A DNA stretch of 64,000 bases from an uncultured Pontibacter sp. (GCF_947495565.1 NZ_CANLZM010000004.1:1-64000); one strand, 5' to 3'. Numbered from the stretch's first letter, positions 1 through 9,611 are shown. Notes: generated by a model not told the origin, from the sequence alone. Program-made: numbers and translations.

Positions 1-65
1 ATCTGAGACAATGATACGAGTGGCTATGATTCACTTGATGCTTAAAAAATTATCAAAATAAAATC

Positions 66-121
66 AAAACAGCCTCTTAGCAGCATGCTATATTAATAAG
101 TATAACAAAAACAGCCTCTTA
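66..121. repeat. Short direct repeat upstream of the first gene
   Basis: The 14-base word AAAACAGCCTCTTA occurs at 66-79 and again at 108-121, 42 bases apart, in an AT-rich spacer before the AI-2E exporter gene. Only two copies are visible. It may be a regulator site or a chance local duplication; nothing else in the spacer supports a function. Confidence 0.5.
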
Positions 122-137
122 AGCAGTAGTAAGGGGT

Positions 138-1244
138 ATGGTGAAGCATTCAGAAAAAATCAGGCATTATACATTTATACTTCTTTTCGGAATACTGCTA
201 GTGTATGTGCTGGTGTCCGCCCGCGAGTTTCTGTACCCGATCTTTATGGCCATACTTTTCGCTTACCTGCTGTACCCCGTAGAGAAGTTTCTGGAGAAAA
301 AAGGCCTGCCACGTATACTGGCAAATTTTATAACAGTGATAGTGGCGATGGCTTTGTTTGTGGGAGCCATCGTGCTGCTTTACAAGCAGCTGACTGTTTT
401 TCTGAGTGATTTTCCGGCGCTGCAGGAGCAGGCCATTGAGAACCTGGACCGGCTGCAGCTGGCTATAGACAAGCGCTTCGGGGATACAAACCCTGATAAC
501 GAGCACTGGTTGCAGATGCAGGTGAGCAATGCCCTGGAGCTGAGCGGCAACTTCCTGAGCGATATTGTGATGGCTACCACGGGCACTTTGGCCAAGATTG
601 GCTTGATGCCGGTTTATATTTTCCTTTTCCTATACTACCGCAATAAGTTTGAGCATTTCATTTACCGCCAGTTACCTACTCAAAAACTGGACAAGGTGAA
701 GAAGATCATTTTTGAGATCTCGCATGTAACCAAGCATTATATGGCCGGAGTGGTAATTGTCATACTTATACTTTGCGTCATCAACTCCACTGGCTTGCTG
801 CTGATCGGGGTAGAGTATGCGCTGCTATTAGGTATTATCTCTGCCTTTATAAACTTTATCCCGTACTTCGGCACTTTAATTGGCGGCGCTATACCGCTAC
901 TTTATACCCTGATGGTGCAGGGCGACCCAAACAAGGCATTGCTGGTGCTGGTTTTTTTCCTGCTTGTTCAGTTTACAGAAAACAATATACTTACTCCCAA
1001 CATTACAGGCAGTAAGGTGAACATCAACCCGCTTTTTACTATTCTGAGCATTATTGTCGGCGGCATGATCTGGGGCTTGCCGGGCATGTTTCTGGCGGTG
1101 CCATACTTAGGCATGTTTAAAATTTACTGCGATTACAACGATGACCTATCCGCCTGGTCTTACATGCTGGGCACAGAAGGCACGGAGGAGCATGCGCTTA
1201 CTTTGGAGAAGATAAAGGATAAGTTAGGTTTAGAAAAAAAGTAG
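138..1244 (+). CDS. AI-2E family transporter (YdiK/PerM type)
   Basis: The product is a 368-residue polytopic inner-membrane protein. Two hydrophobic segments fill roughly residues 12-48, another lies near 60-82, a soluble helical stretch covers about 85-145, and further segments run to about 335. The motif NFIPYFGTLIGG near residue 240 is typical of the AI-2E exporter family (PF01594), and the length is normal for it. Family members have been linked to export of the quorum signal AI-2 and to sodium/proton antiport, so the substrate here cannot be named. The ATG follows an AAGGGG sequence by a few bases, which supports this start. The gene stands alone and is convergent with the response regulator gene. 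Confidence 0.9.
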   Translation: MVKHSEKIRHYTFILLFGILLVYVLVSAREFLYPIFMAILFAYLLYPVEKFLEKKGLPRILANFITVIVAMALFVGAIVLLYKQLTVFLSDFPALQEQAIENLDRLQLAIDKRFGDTNPDNEHWLQMQVSNALELSGNFLSDIVMATTGTLAKIGLMPVYIFLFLYYRNKFEHFIYRQLPTQKLDKVKKIIFEISHVTKHYMAGVVIVILILCVINSTGLLLIGVEYALLLGIISAFINFIPYFGTLIGGAIPLLYTLMVQGDPNKALLVLVFFLLVQFTENNILTPNITGSKVNINPLFTILSIIVGGMIWGLPGMFLAVPYLGMFKIYCDYNDDLSAWSYMLGTEGTEEHALTLEKIKDKLGLEKK

Positions 1245-1286
1245 CAGCTGATGCTGCAGCAGTAGTTTATACAGTGCAAATTACTT

Positions 1287-2024
1287 TTACCGAATCATGC
1301 TCAGGAAACTGTCGCGGTAGGTTTCTCCAATCGGGATTTCCGTGTTGCCAACGTATATGGTGTTGCCATCTATCATACTTACTTTATCAATCGAGATAAT
1401 GTAGGAGCGGTGCACGCGGTAAAAAGGCGGCTGTGGCAGTTGCTCCGTTAAATCAGTTAATGATTGGTAGGTAACCAGCCGCTGGCCCGGCAAGTATAGC
1501 GACACATAATTTTTTAGCCCTTCCACATAAAGTATGTCGCTGTAAGCCACTTTCAGGAATTTGTTTTTGCTTTCGCCCTTCACAAACATGTAGTCAGGAG
1601 CCGGCGAAGGAATATTCTGATCGGCAGAGGGTGCGAGTTCTGCAGCCTCTGGCTTACCCACGTCCTGCAACTGCAGCATACTTTGCGCCTTGTGCACGGC
1701 TTTAAAAAAGCGGTCGAACGGAATGGGCTTTAGCAGATAATCCACCACGTCGTGCTCGTAACCTTCCAGGGCATACTCGGGATAAGCCGTGGTAAGTATA
1801 ACTTTGCACTTGCTGCCGCAGATCTTCATAAACTGTATCCCGGTCAGCTCTGGCATCTGTATATCCAGGAACACCAGGTCCACTTTGCCGTCCTGTACCC
1901 AGTTGATAGCCTCAATCGGGCTGGTAGTTTTGCCAACCATTTCCAGGAAAGGCACTTTACTGATATAGTCAGCAATAATATTGGCAGCGTAAGCTTCGTC
2001 GTCAACGGCAATGCAGCGGATCAT
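1287..2024 (-). CDS. LytTR-type response regulator
   Basis: This 245-residue protein has a receiver domain (about 1-120) and a LytTR DNA-binding domain (about 145-245). The acidic pocket is D8-D9, the likely phosphoacceptor is D54 in FLDIQMP, and a conserved Lys lies in LKPIPFDRF. The C-terminal part carries LytTR hallmarks such as YVEGLKNYVSLY and FYRVHRSYIIS. It should bind direct repeats in promoters once phosphorylated. The sensor kinase gene lies 150 bases upstream on the same strand and is the obvious partner. The targets are unknown; the divergent outer-membrane barrel gene beyond the kinase is a candidate by position only. Confidence 0.93.
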   Translation of the reverse strand: MIRCIAVDDEAYAANIIADYISKVPFLEMVGKTTSPIEAINWVQDGKVDLVFLDIQMPELTGIQFMKICGSKCKVILTTAYPEYALEGYEHDVVDYLLKPIPFDRFFKAVHKAQSMLQLQDVGKPEAAELAPSADQNIPSPAPDYMFVKGESKNKFLKVAYSDILYVEGLKNYVSLYLPGQRLVTYQSLTDLTEQLPQPPFYRVHRSYIISIDKVSMIDGNTIYVGNTEIPIGETYRDSFLSMIR

Positions 2025-2162
2025 TTCAAGTTAGAAAGTTAAAGAGTTTAAAAGTAAGGATTTTGGATTTCAAGATGGACAGGATTTATGCGAAATGTTT
2101 TTGTTTTGATAATGACTTTTCATCCTCTTCAACTATCAAAGTCCTGAAAGTCCTTTAATCCC

Positions 2163-2187
2163 GCAAACCCTGACTCAGAGGGTTTGC
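2163..2187. other. Hairpin over the stop codon of the sensor kinase gene
   Basis: A perfect 9-base inverted repeat, GCAAACCCT at 2163-2171 and AGGGTTTGC at 2179-2187, brackets the kinase stop codon. No T-run follows it on the minus strand, so it is unlikely to be a simple terminator. It could attenuate or stabilise the transcript between the kinase and regulator genes. Confidence 0.4.
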
Positions 2188-3188
2188 AGCTTTAGCGTGG
2201 CCGTATACTGCTGCCCATCATCCTGTACCTCCAGCTCATACTTTCCGGGGTAGCTCAGCTCCAGCCTCCGGCGGATATTTGGCAGGCCGATGCCGGTAGT
2301 ATGGTCTTTTTGGTTTTGGTTGATGCGGTTGCTCACGTTAAAGTATAAATTGTCTTTTTCCAGTTGCAGGTTTATGGTGATGGGCGCAGCCGCGTTATCT
2401 ACCACACCGTGTTTCAGGGCGTTCTCTACAAAAGGAATCAGCACCAGCGAAGGCACCCGTTGGCCGTTTACATGGCCTTGGATGTTAAAGTTCACAAAGA
2501 AATTATCTTCAAAGCGCAGGCGGTAAATCTCGAGGTAATTGTGCAGGTAATCTACTTCCTTCTGCAGTTCTACCTTCCCGTCTTTGCTCTCGTGCAGCAT
2601 GTAGCGCATCAGGTCGGATAATTTGATAATAGCATCGGCCAGTTTGTCTGAAACCGGATAAGCCAAAGAGTATAAATAGTTTAACGAGTTGTATAGAAAG
2701 TGCGGGTTGATTTGTGTTTTCAAGAAGGCCAGCTCGGCTTGCGTTTTTTCCTGTTTTAAGGTGCGGTTTTCGCGTTCCTTTTGCAGGGTTGCCTCCAAAG
2801 CCCAAACCACAGCTCCCAAAAAAATGCCCGGCATGGCCCAGTACAGGTTATCGAAAAAGTAATAAGAAAGTGTAATGGTAGTGTAATTACTAAAACCGAA
2901 AACAGCCATAAAGAACACTTCTTCTATGGTATACCGTAGGGCGATGTAAGTAAACATCACGCCAATTATACTTAATGCCAGCACCCACCATTGCTTATAC
3001 TTTAGCCAGAGCGGAAAAACCAAGAGGTAGCAAAGGTAAAACTCAATGATTTGCAGCACGTGCTGCGACAGCGTCAGCATCAGCACCTCAAACCTCCAGT
3101 TGTAGAGGAAGTAACCTAGTAAACTATAACCGATGTAGAGCATCCAGCCCAGCAGGTGCAGCCCTATCTTTTTTTGTAGCGCATTCAT
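2175..3188 (-). CDS. LytS/YehU-type sensor histidine kinase
   Basis: This is a 337-residue inner-membrane kinase. Several transmembrane segments fill about residues 8-135, with no large extracytoplasmic domain. A short coiled linker follows, then the His_kinase motif QINPHFLYNSLN near residue 160, where the His is the phosphorylation site. The ATP-binding part shows FVENALKHGV (N box) and GIGLPNIRRRLE (G box). This is the usual Bacteroidota partner of LytTR regulators, and the cognate regulator gene follows on the same strand. The signal sensed is unknown; with so little periplasmic sequence it probably senses a membrane-associated cue. Confidence 0.93.
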   Translation of the reverse strand: MNALQKKIGLHLLGWMLYIGYSLLGYFLYNWRFEVLMLTLSQHVLQIIEFYLCYLLVFPLWLKYKQWWVLALSIIGVMFTYIALRYTIEEVFFMAVFGFSNYTTITLSYYFFDNLYWAMPGIFLGAVVWALEATLQKERENRTLKQEKTQAELAFLKTQINPHFLYNSLNYLYSLAYPVSDKLADAIIKLSDLMRYMLHESKDGKVELQKEVDYLHNYLEIYRLRFEDNFFVNFNIQGHVNGQRVPSLVLIPFVENALKHGVVDNAAAPITINLQLEKDNLYFNVSNRINQNQKDHTTGIGLPNIRRRLELSYPGKYELEVQDDGQQYTATLKLQTL

Positions 3189-3248
3189 GTTCTAAAACTA
3201 TAAATAAGTTATCTCAACCGCACTTTTATTATATCAATCCGGTGGATT

Positions 3249-3314
3249 ATTATGCTAACCCCCAATTTTACTGATTCCAACCCGTGTTTGGTGGCTTAAT
3301 CAGCTTAGCATAAT
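3249..3314. promoter_or_regulatory. Nested inverted repeat in the kinase/barrel divergent spacer
   Basis: ATTATGCTAA at 3249-3258 is matched by its exact complement TTAGCATAAT at 3305-3314. Inside it, CTGATTCCAA at 3271-3280 can pair in two blocks with TTGG at 3288-3291 and AATCAG at 3298-3303. The element lies between the kinase and barrel start codons. It could be a dimer operator or a structured leader; I cannot tell which. Confidence 0.45.
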
Positions 3315-3397
3315 ATTTTGGGAGGTTGGGATAGTATAATTTATATAGAATAAGCCGTGCTGCATCTTTGGCTCAATCAATAAACGAAACGTGAGCC

Positions 3398-5851
3398 ATG
3401 AAAAAATCTTCTACACCCAACCCGCATAACCAGGTGCAGCATAAGCTAAAAAGTATAGTCCTGATCATTATGTTCTGCTTTTTCGCAATCACTGCCTGGG
3501 CACAGTCTGCAACTACTTTGAAAGGTGCCATAACCAATGCTGCCACGCAAAAGCCGCTGGATTATGTGTCTGTGGTGTTGCTGCAGTTGCCAGATTCGGC
3601 AGTGGTGGCCTCTGAGATGACGGATGCTGCAGGCGCTTATAGTTTTGCGCAGGTGAAGCCAGGCAGGTATATTGTAAAAGCCCTGATGGTGGGATTTGCC
3701 CCGGCCCAAAGTATAGCATTTGAGGTGCAGCAGCAGGAGGTGCAGTTGTCATTAATAACTATGCAGGAAAAAGCTAATGCGCTGCAGGAGGTAGTGGTAA
3801 AAGGCCAGAGGCCGCTGCTGGAGCAGGAGGCAGACCGCGTGGTGATGAACGTGGAGCAGCTAAACACGGCAGGCGACAACGCCCTGGAGGTTCTGAAGTA
3901 TGCGCCGGGTGTGCGGCTGGACAAAGACGATAACATTGTGTACAGAGGCAGCAGCAGCGTGCAGGTGATGATCAATGGTAAAATGACTTATATGAGCGGT
4001 GCGGAACTGCAAAGCTACCTGAAATCGCTGCCCGCCACGGCTGTTAGCAAAGTAGAACTGATCGCCAATCCGCCGGCCTCGTTTGATGCTGCAGGCACAG
4101 CCGGTATCATCAACATCAAATTAAAAAGAGACGAGACGCTGGGCATCAACGGTTCCGCGAACCTGGGCGCTGGCTATGGCAAGTATGAGAAAGTATGGGG
4201 AGGCCTGAACCTGAACTATAATACCGGAAAGGTGAGCCTGTACACACGCCTGGATGCCGGTCATTACAACTCGTTTAACCGCCTTACCCTAAAGCGTAAC
4301 ATAAACGATAGCCTTTATAACCAGGTAAACTACTGGCACCCTGTTACCAAGAGCTATAACCTGACGGCAGGCGCCGATTATTTCATCAGCAGGAAGCACA
4401 CCATTGGTGTTATGGCCAAAAGTTACGCCTCTCCGGAAGAAACGCTGACCACCAGCAACTCTACTAATTTTGATGCGGTTGGCAGGGCTTTCGGAAGTAT
4501 GAGCATGCGGAACCCTAAAACCTCCGGCACCGACAACTACAGCCTAAACCTAAACTATAAGTATGAGATAGACAGCACCGGCCGCAGCCTCACTTTTGAT
4601 GCAGACTATGTAAACTACAGCACCGATGCCGATGAGCTGTTTACAAATAACTTTTACGCCGCCACCGGTGAGGCTACGCAGGCACCGCTTGAGTTACGCA
4701 GTCTCAGCAAAGCCGAGGCAAGTATAAAAGCATTTAAACTGGATTATGTGCACCCCTTCGGGAAAGGCTTTAAGGCTGAGGCTGGTTTAAAAACGAGCAG
4801 CGTCAGCAACAACAGCAATATCCGGTTTGAGGAGCAGCAGGAGCAGGGCTGGGTAAACGATGCGAACCGCACCAACAGCTTTGCCTATTCCGAAACTATA
4901 CATGCGGCCTACCTGAGCCTGAGCGGTAAGCTCAGCGAGAAACTAAGTTTAAAAGCCGGGCTTCGGGCAGAGCAAACCCTTGCAGATGGCCATTCTGCCA
5001 CAACAGGTGAAACAGTAGACCGTGACTATCTTCAGTTCTTCCCAAGCATATTTGTAAGCTACAGCGCGAATGAGAACAATCAGTTTTCGGCATCCTACAG
5101 CCGCCGCATCAGCCGCCCTTCTTACCGCAGCTTAAACCCTTTTACTTTTTACTCTGATCCTTATACAGCCATACAAGGCAATCCTTTTCTGGAGGCTTCT
5201 TTCTCCAACTCGCTGCAATTTAATTATAACTACAAGAGCTTCCAGTTGCTGAGCCTGAGCTACATTGAATCGAACAATTTTGTAACGGATGTGATCAGGC
5301 AGAACGATGGGACTAGAGTGAGCATCAGCAAACCTGAAAATCTGAGCAAAGCAACCTACCTGAGCGCCAGCAGCGGCGGTACTTTACCGGTAAACGACTG
5401 GTGGACAACTACACTGCAACTGGAAGGATCCTACAATACCGTTGCATCGCCATTACAAGGCACTAACTATAACAGCTCCCGCTTCAGCTGGTCGGCGAGT
5501 GCAGAAGAAAGCTTTAACCTGCCTCATGATTTCAAGCTGCAGCTTTCTGGGTATTACATGTCGCCGTCGGTGCAGGGTCTGTTCCAAACTAAATCTAACT
5601 ATCAGGTTGACTTAGGAGCACAGAAAATATTGATGGACGGCAAAGCTACCCTGAGCCTGAAACTGCGCGATGTGTTTAACACCAGCCGCTCCAGAGCGAC
5701 ACTAGCCTATAACAACGTGGATATGTACTGGCAAAACCAATGGGAGAGCCGCCGCCTGAACCTAACCTTTAATTACAAATTTGGCAGCAACAAGGTAAAA
5801 ACAGCCCGTAACCGCAAAACCGGCACCGGCGAAGAGGAGGGAAGGCTGTAA
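3398..5851 (+). CDS. Outer-membrane beta-barrel protein, TonB-receptor-like (OMP_b-brl_3 family)
   Basis: This 817-residue outer-membrane protein has a signal peptide ending near AWAQ (about residue 36). A carboxypeptidase-regulatory-like beta-sandwich follows at about 40-125, then a plug-like domain at about 130-250 (VVVKGQRPLL, then VMINGK and IELIANPPASF-like sequence). The rest is a long barrel rich in alternating aromatic strands. The Arg/Lys-rich tail is unusual for a barrel end and may stay periplasmic. The family (PF14905) resembles TonB-dependent receptors, but substrates are rarely known. There is no SusD partner next to it, so a polysaccharide locus is unlikely. It is divergent from the two-component pair, which may control it. 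Confidence 0.85.
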   Translation: MKKSSTPNPHNQVQHKLKSIVLIIMFCFFAITAWAQSATTLKGAITNAATQKPLDYVSVVLLQLPDSAVVASEMTDAAGAYSFAQVKPGRYIVKALMVGFAPAQSIAFEVQQQEVQLSLITMQEKANALQEVVVKGQRPLLEQEADRVVMNVEQLNTAGDNALEVLKYAPGVRLDKDDNIVYRGSSSVQVMINGKMTYMSGAELQSYLKSLPATAVSKVELIANPPASFDAAGTAGIINIKLKRDETLGINGSANLGAGYGKYEKVWGGLNLNYNTGKVSLYTRLDAGHYNSFNRLTLKRNINDSLYNQVNYWHPVTKSYNLTAGADYFISRKHTIGVMAKSYASPEETLTTSNSTNFDAVGRAFGSMSMRNPKTSGTDNYSLNLNYKYEIDSTGRSLTFDADYVNYSTDADELFTNNFYAATGEATQAPLELRSLSKAEASIKAFKLDYVHPFGKGFKAEAGLKTSSVSNNSNIRFEEQQEQGWVNDANRTNSFAYSETIHAAYLSLSGKLSEKLSLKAGLRAEQTLADGHSATTGETVDRDYLQFFPSIFVSYSANENNQFSASYSRRISRPSYRSLNPFTFYSDPYTAIQGNPFLEASFSNSLQFNYNYKSFQLLSLSYIESNNFVTDVIRQNDGTRVSISKPENLSKATYLSASSGGTLPVNDWWTTTLQLEGSYNTVASPLQGTNYNSSRFSWSASAEESFNLPHDFKLQLSGYYMSPSVQGLFQTKSNYQVDLGAQKILMDGKATLSLKLRDVFNTSRSRATLAYNNVDMYWQNQWESRRLNLTFNYKFGSNKVKTARNRKTGTGEEEGRL

Positions 5852-5929
5852 GAAAGTATGTCTGCAGTGCTCAATCAAAAGTATGAGTATAGCAGATGTA
5901 GCCACCATACTTATACTTGCTCACGTTAA

Positions 5930-5962
5930 ATAAAAAAGCCCGGACCAACAGGCCCGGGCTTA
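5930..5962 (-). terminator. Terminator of the minus-strand barrel gene
   Basis: AAGCCCGG at 5936-5943 pairs with CCGGGCTT at 5954-5961. On the minus strand the stem is followed by a run of six T. It sits just after the stop of the second barrel gene. Confidence 0.85.
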
Positions 5963-5985
5963 AAGACAGGTATAAAGTAATTTAA

Positions 5986-8760
5986 TTAATTTCCTCCGGG
6001 TCTGCCGCCCCAGTTGCCTCGGCGGTTCTCGTTCGTGTCAGGCGCGTCTCCGCTCACAAACTTCCTAAGGTTGTAAGTAAAGGTCAGCATAAAGTAGCGC
6101 TGCAGCACATCAGACTGCACATCCTCCACATAATCAGGAGTGATATTGCGCTGGATGCTTATATTCTGCTTCAGCAGGTCATTTACGCTCAGGCTAATTT
6201 CTCCCTGCTGGTTCTTGAATACTTTTTTGCCAAGGCTCATATTCCAGAGCAGGTAGCTATTGTCTATGCCTTCAGAAAGGCCTGAATTGTACTGGTGGTT
6301 CAGCTCGGTACGGTACACGATGCCTTTCCAGATAATCGAGTTCAGGCGAAGATTGGTGGCATGTGTGTAATAATTGTTGTTCTGGGTGGTGCGCAGTGTA
6401 TTTTCCACCAGGTTGTAAGTGCCGCTGGTAGATACATTAAAGTCTACTTTCTCGCTAATGTTGCTGCTCATGTTTAACCCTACCCTGAAGTTAGTATTGT
6501 TGGCGTAGTTGATTTCTTCGTTAATCATGCCCGGTATCCTGGAATAGCCTACGGATCCGTTCAAGTCTAGATTAGAACTTAGAACATTGATCGGCTGGCC
6601 GTAGTTAAAGAAAGAGCGCACACTCCAGAAGCCGTCCAGGTTAACAGGACGCGAGAAACGGGCACCTGCTCTGCGAACGTAATCTTCAGGCAGCTCAAAG
6701 GGCGCATCTCTGGTATAAATGCTGTTGGTGATGTAGTTCTGCGTCATCGTTCCGAAAATACCCATAAAGAATACCTTATTTGTTTCGGCGTTAAAGTTGC
6801 GGAAGCGCACGAAAAGCCTGTTTTGGTATTCCTGGTTTAGCTGCGGGTTACCAATGTTTGGCTGCAGCGGGTTAGATAAATCCAGTACGTTTTGCAGCTG
6901 CTCCACAGACGGCTCGTTGGTGCCGGTGCGGTAGTTGATTCTTAAGTTTGTTGACTTTGAAAACTTGTATTCATACTCTGCCGATGGCAACACATTGCTG
7001 AAGTTCCTCTTTAACGGAGACTGCTCCGGAAACTCGCTTTCGCCGCGAAGTGTGGCGTGCTGGTACCTGGCGTTCAATTGAAAGTTAGACTGCTCGGACT
7101 TAAACTGATAGCTTGGCCCGAAACGCTGTGTTAGGTAATCACTCTCAAACGTGTTGCTCAGCGGTATGTTGAAGTCGTTATAGCCTTCTCCTTCCACAAA
7201 ATCAAAGGTTCTTCTATCCAGGTCATTTTCTCGGTTGCTGATGTTATACTCCAACTGCAGACGCGATTGCTCACCTAGACGCTGCGAATAATCAAGGTTG
7301 CCAGACCATTCAAACTTTGTTTTATCGAGGTTGATGAACTGGTTGCGGTTCACGTTCAGCTCTGGGTCTGAGTTGTTGATCGTGTTCTCGCGCTGGAACG
7401 TTTCCCCGTCAGTGGTGCTGTAGCTGGTGTTAACCTCCGAGGTCAGAATTCTGCCTGAATCGCCGAATCGGTGGGAGTACAGGATGCTGTTGCTGAAGTT
7501 AAGCGTGGTGTTATCCGCGTTATCCGAGTTGATGGAGTTCGTGATTTCCTCTGCGTTGGCAATTGTGCTTGCGTTCCTGCCTACTAAGGATTCCCTGCGC
7601 TGAATAGAAATGTTAGGCTTTACCAGCAAGCGGTTGTTCTCGTTGATGTTATACTGTAGCCTGAAATTAAAGCGATGGCTATCAGTTATGTTCTGGTTCA
7701 GGCTGTTTTCAGTGTATGTCGTGTCGCTGTTCACATAGTCACGGAAGCGGTACTGGTTGTTTACCACATCCTGGTTGGAGTAGTTATAGTTGCCGCCAAC
7801 CTCTATGCGCTTGCCCCACATATCATTATAATTCAGGCCTAAGGTGTTGGTGTTGATGATGCCGTTAGGAGAACCGCCGCCCCAGCCTCTGCGACCACGC
7901 ATGCCTCCGCCCGGTGTCTCGCCGATGGAGAAGTCAAACATGTTGATGTTGTTGGTAAGGCCGGTTGCTGTAATGCGCTGATCCCCGTTAAAGTAGTTTA
8001 CCGTAGCGCCAAGCATATAGCGCTCATCTGTACCGTAGCCGGCAGATGCTTTCCCGACATAGCCTTCGCGTCGGTTTTTCTTCGTTACAAAATTGAGTGT
8101 TTTTACGCGGTTGCCATCATCAAAGCCGCTGAAGGCAGCCCGGTCGCTGGGGCCGTCAAACACCTGCACGCTTTCCACCATATCCGCGGATAGGTTACGT
8201 ACCGCCGAGTTTACATCCTCGCCAGTGAATCGTTTACCGTCGATCATTACCTGCTGCACGTCTTCACCCTGGGCTTGCAATTTTCCGTCCTGCATGGTTA
8301 CGCCAGGCATCTTAGTTACCAGGTCTTCGGCGCTGGCGTCAGGTAAAGTTTTAAAGGCCTTGGCATTAAACTGTGAGGTATCGCCTTTCTGCTCGCCCAG
8401 CGGTGCACGGCCGATAATCTGCACCTCCTTTATGGCCGTGGAGCCGTCTTCCAACAGCAACTGGCCAAGGTTAACAGAAGCGCCACTAACCTGAAAACTG
8501 CGCTTGAAACTTTGGAAGCCAATGTAGTTAATCTCTAAAGTATACTGCCCCTGTGCCACACGCTCAAACTTGAAGCGGCCTTCAGCGTCTGTGGCTGTTA
8601 CGGCTTTGATGGCATCTGCTGCTCGTGTCAGCACAACGTTGGCGCCCGGAAGCGCAGTCTTATCGCTGTTGCTCTGCACTGTGCCGGAAACAGAGCCTGC
8701 CTGTGCAAACGCCTGCAGCACGGCTACAAGCATCAGTAATGTGGTAAAAAACCTCTTCAT
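5986..8760 (-). CDS. Outer-membrane beta-barrel protein, TonB-receptor-like
   Basis: This 924-residue protein has a signal peptide ending near LQAFAQ (about residue 20). A carboxypeptidase-regulatory-like domain covers about 22-110, a plug domain about 120-230 (PGVTMQDGKL, QVMIDGKRFTGEDV), and a large barrel follows to the end. A Gly/Arg-rich loop (GGGMRGRRGWGGGSPNG, around residue 285) and a Gly-rich tail (GNWGGRPGGN) stand out. It shares architecture with the barrel protein convergent to it, though the two differ clearly in sequence. Both belong to the Bacteroidota group annotated as TonB-dependent or outer membrane beta-barrel family; the ligand is unknown. Confidence 0.85.
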   Translation of the reverse strand: MKRFFTTLLMLVAVLQAFAQAGSVSGTVQSNSDKTALPGANVVLTRAADAIKAVTATDAEGRFKFERVAQGQYTLEINYIGFQSFKRSFQVSGASVNLGQLLLEDGSTAIKEVQIIGRAPLGEQKGDTSQFNAKAFKTLPDASAEDLVTKMPGVTMQDGKLQAQGEDVQQVMIDGKRFTGEDVNSAVRNLSADMVESVQVFDGPSDRAAFSGFDDGNRVKTLNFVTKKNRREGYVGKASAGYGTDERYMLGATVNYFNGDQRITATGLTNNINMFDFSIGETPGGGMRGRRGWGGGSPNGIINTNTLGLNYNDMWGKRIEVGGNYNYSNQDVVNNQYRFRDYVNSDTTYTENSLNQNITDSHRFNFRLQYNINENNRLLVKPNISIQRRESLVGRNASTIANAEEITNSINSDNADNTTLNFSNSILYSHRFGDSGRILTSEVNTSYSTTDGETFQRENTINNSDPELNVNRNQFINLDKTKFEWSGNLDYSQRLGEQSRLQLEYNISNRENDLDRRTFDFVEGEGYNDFNIPLSNTFESDYLTQRFGPSYQFKSEQSNFQLNARYQHATLRGESEFPEQSPLKRNFSNVLPSAEYEYKFSKSTNLRINYRTGTNEPSVEQLQNVLDLSNPLQPNIGNPQLNQEYQNRLFVRFRNFNAETNKVFFMGIFGTMTQNYITNSIYTRDAPFELPEDYVRRAGARFSRPVNLDGFWSVRSFFNYGQPINVLSSNLDLNGSVGYSRIPGMINEEINYANNTNFRVGLNMSSNISEKVDFNVSTSGTYNLVENTLRTTQNNNYYTHATNLRLNSIIWKGIVYRTELNHQYNSGLSEGIDNSYLLWNMSLGKKVFKNQQGEISLSVNDLLKQNISIQRNITPDYVEDVQSDVLQRYFMLTFTYNLRKFVSGDAPDTNENRRGNWGGRPGGN

Positions 8761-9017
8761 TTTCTGGTGTGAATATGGAATATTATCTCGCTCGATTAGA
8801 CATGGGTTTAGTTATTTGGTTTAACACACTTATCAAATATTGTTAATATTTAGTAAACCCTTCATCTACAGGTAAAATGTTGGATTTTCTGCTGCAAGAA
8901 ATTTAAAACTATTTAGCACTAGGCAGGTTACTTTTGCGTTGATGTAAGTATAAAAAGCAGCTGCAAAACATTTATCTGCAGCATGTGCCATGAGTGGCAC
9001 GTAGCTCTTTGCTTTTT

Positions 9018-9578
9018 ATGTGTAAAGCATCTTTCCTATATCTTAATTTACCTCCAGTGGCCGCTTACCAAGTCATTACCGATTTTCTGAAACGAAGGCT
9101 GCTGCAGCCGGTTTCTAACTTGCTGCGGCAAGGTATGACGCCGCGCAGCTTGTCGGCTACAGTTGTGGTAGGCAGTGTTATTGGAGTAGTGCCGGCTATA
9201 GGGATAACCACACTGCTGAGTACTGCCGTTGCTGCCCGCTTTAAGTTAAACATTGCAGCCACAGTGCTGGTCAGCTACCTGGTGCAGCCACTGCAGCTGC
9301 TGCTGGCTATCCCGTTTATTCGGTTAGGTATTTCCTTTTTTGGACTAGGGGAGCTTCGCCTGTCAATTGCGGAGATTCAGGCTATGTTTAAAGCGGATTG
9401 GCTGGATGCCATCAGCAAACTATGGCTGGCTAATTTGGCCGGTATTGCAGCCTGGGCCATACTTTCTATACCTGTTGGAGCCGTTCTATACTTTATGCTT
9501 CTACCCATATTCCGGCAAGTGCTGCCAAAACCTAAAATGGTTGCCGTAGCGACTGAGGGAGTAACGCAGGAAGTATAG
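9018..9578 (+). CDS. DUF2062 membrane protein
   Basis: This is a predicted 186-residue inner-membrane protein. The stretch FLKRRLLQPVSNLLRQGMTP followed by a hydrophobic GxxxG-type segment (VVGSVIGVVPAIGITT) is the DUF2062 signature. Further hydrophobic segments occupy the middle and C terminus. The frame is open from a GTG at 8994, but that codon lies in a small GTGCCA/TGGCAC hairpin (8985-9000), so I prefer the ATG at 9018; a later start just before the DUF2062 core is also possible. The family occurs alone or fused to glycosyltransferases, and its function is not established. Confidence 0.8.
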   Translation: MCKASFLYLNLPPVAAYQVITDFLKRRLLQPVSNLLRQGMTPRSLSATVVVGSVIGVVPAIGITTLLSTAVAARFKLNIAATVLVSYLVQPLQLLLAIPFIRLGISFFGLGELRLSIAEIQAMFKADWLDAISKLWLANLAGIAAWAILSIPVGAVLYFMLLPIFRQVLPKPKMVAVATEGVTQEV

Positions 9579-9611
9579 ATTTTAAAAAATAAATCTTAAA
9601 GTATAAAAATG

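Noticed and set aside
5986..8760. SusC/SusD polysaccharide utilisation locus
   Set aside because: No SusD-like gene or glycoside hydrolase is present near either barrel gene.
8985..9000. GTG start of the DUF2062 gene at 8994
   Set aside because: The codon lies inside a GTGCCA/TGGCAC hairpin and gives an N terminus unlike the family; the ATG at 9018 is closer to the conserved core.
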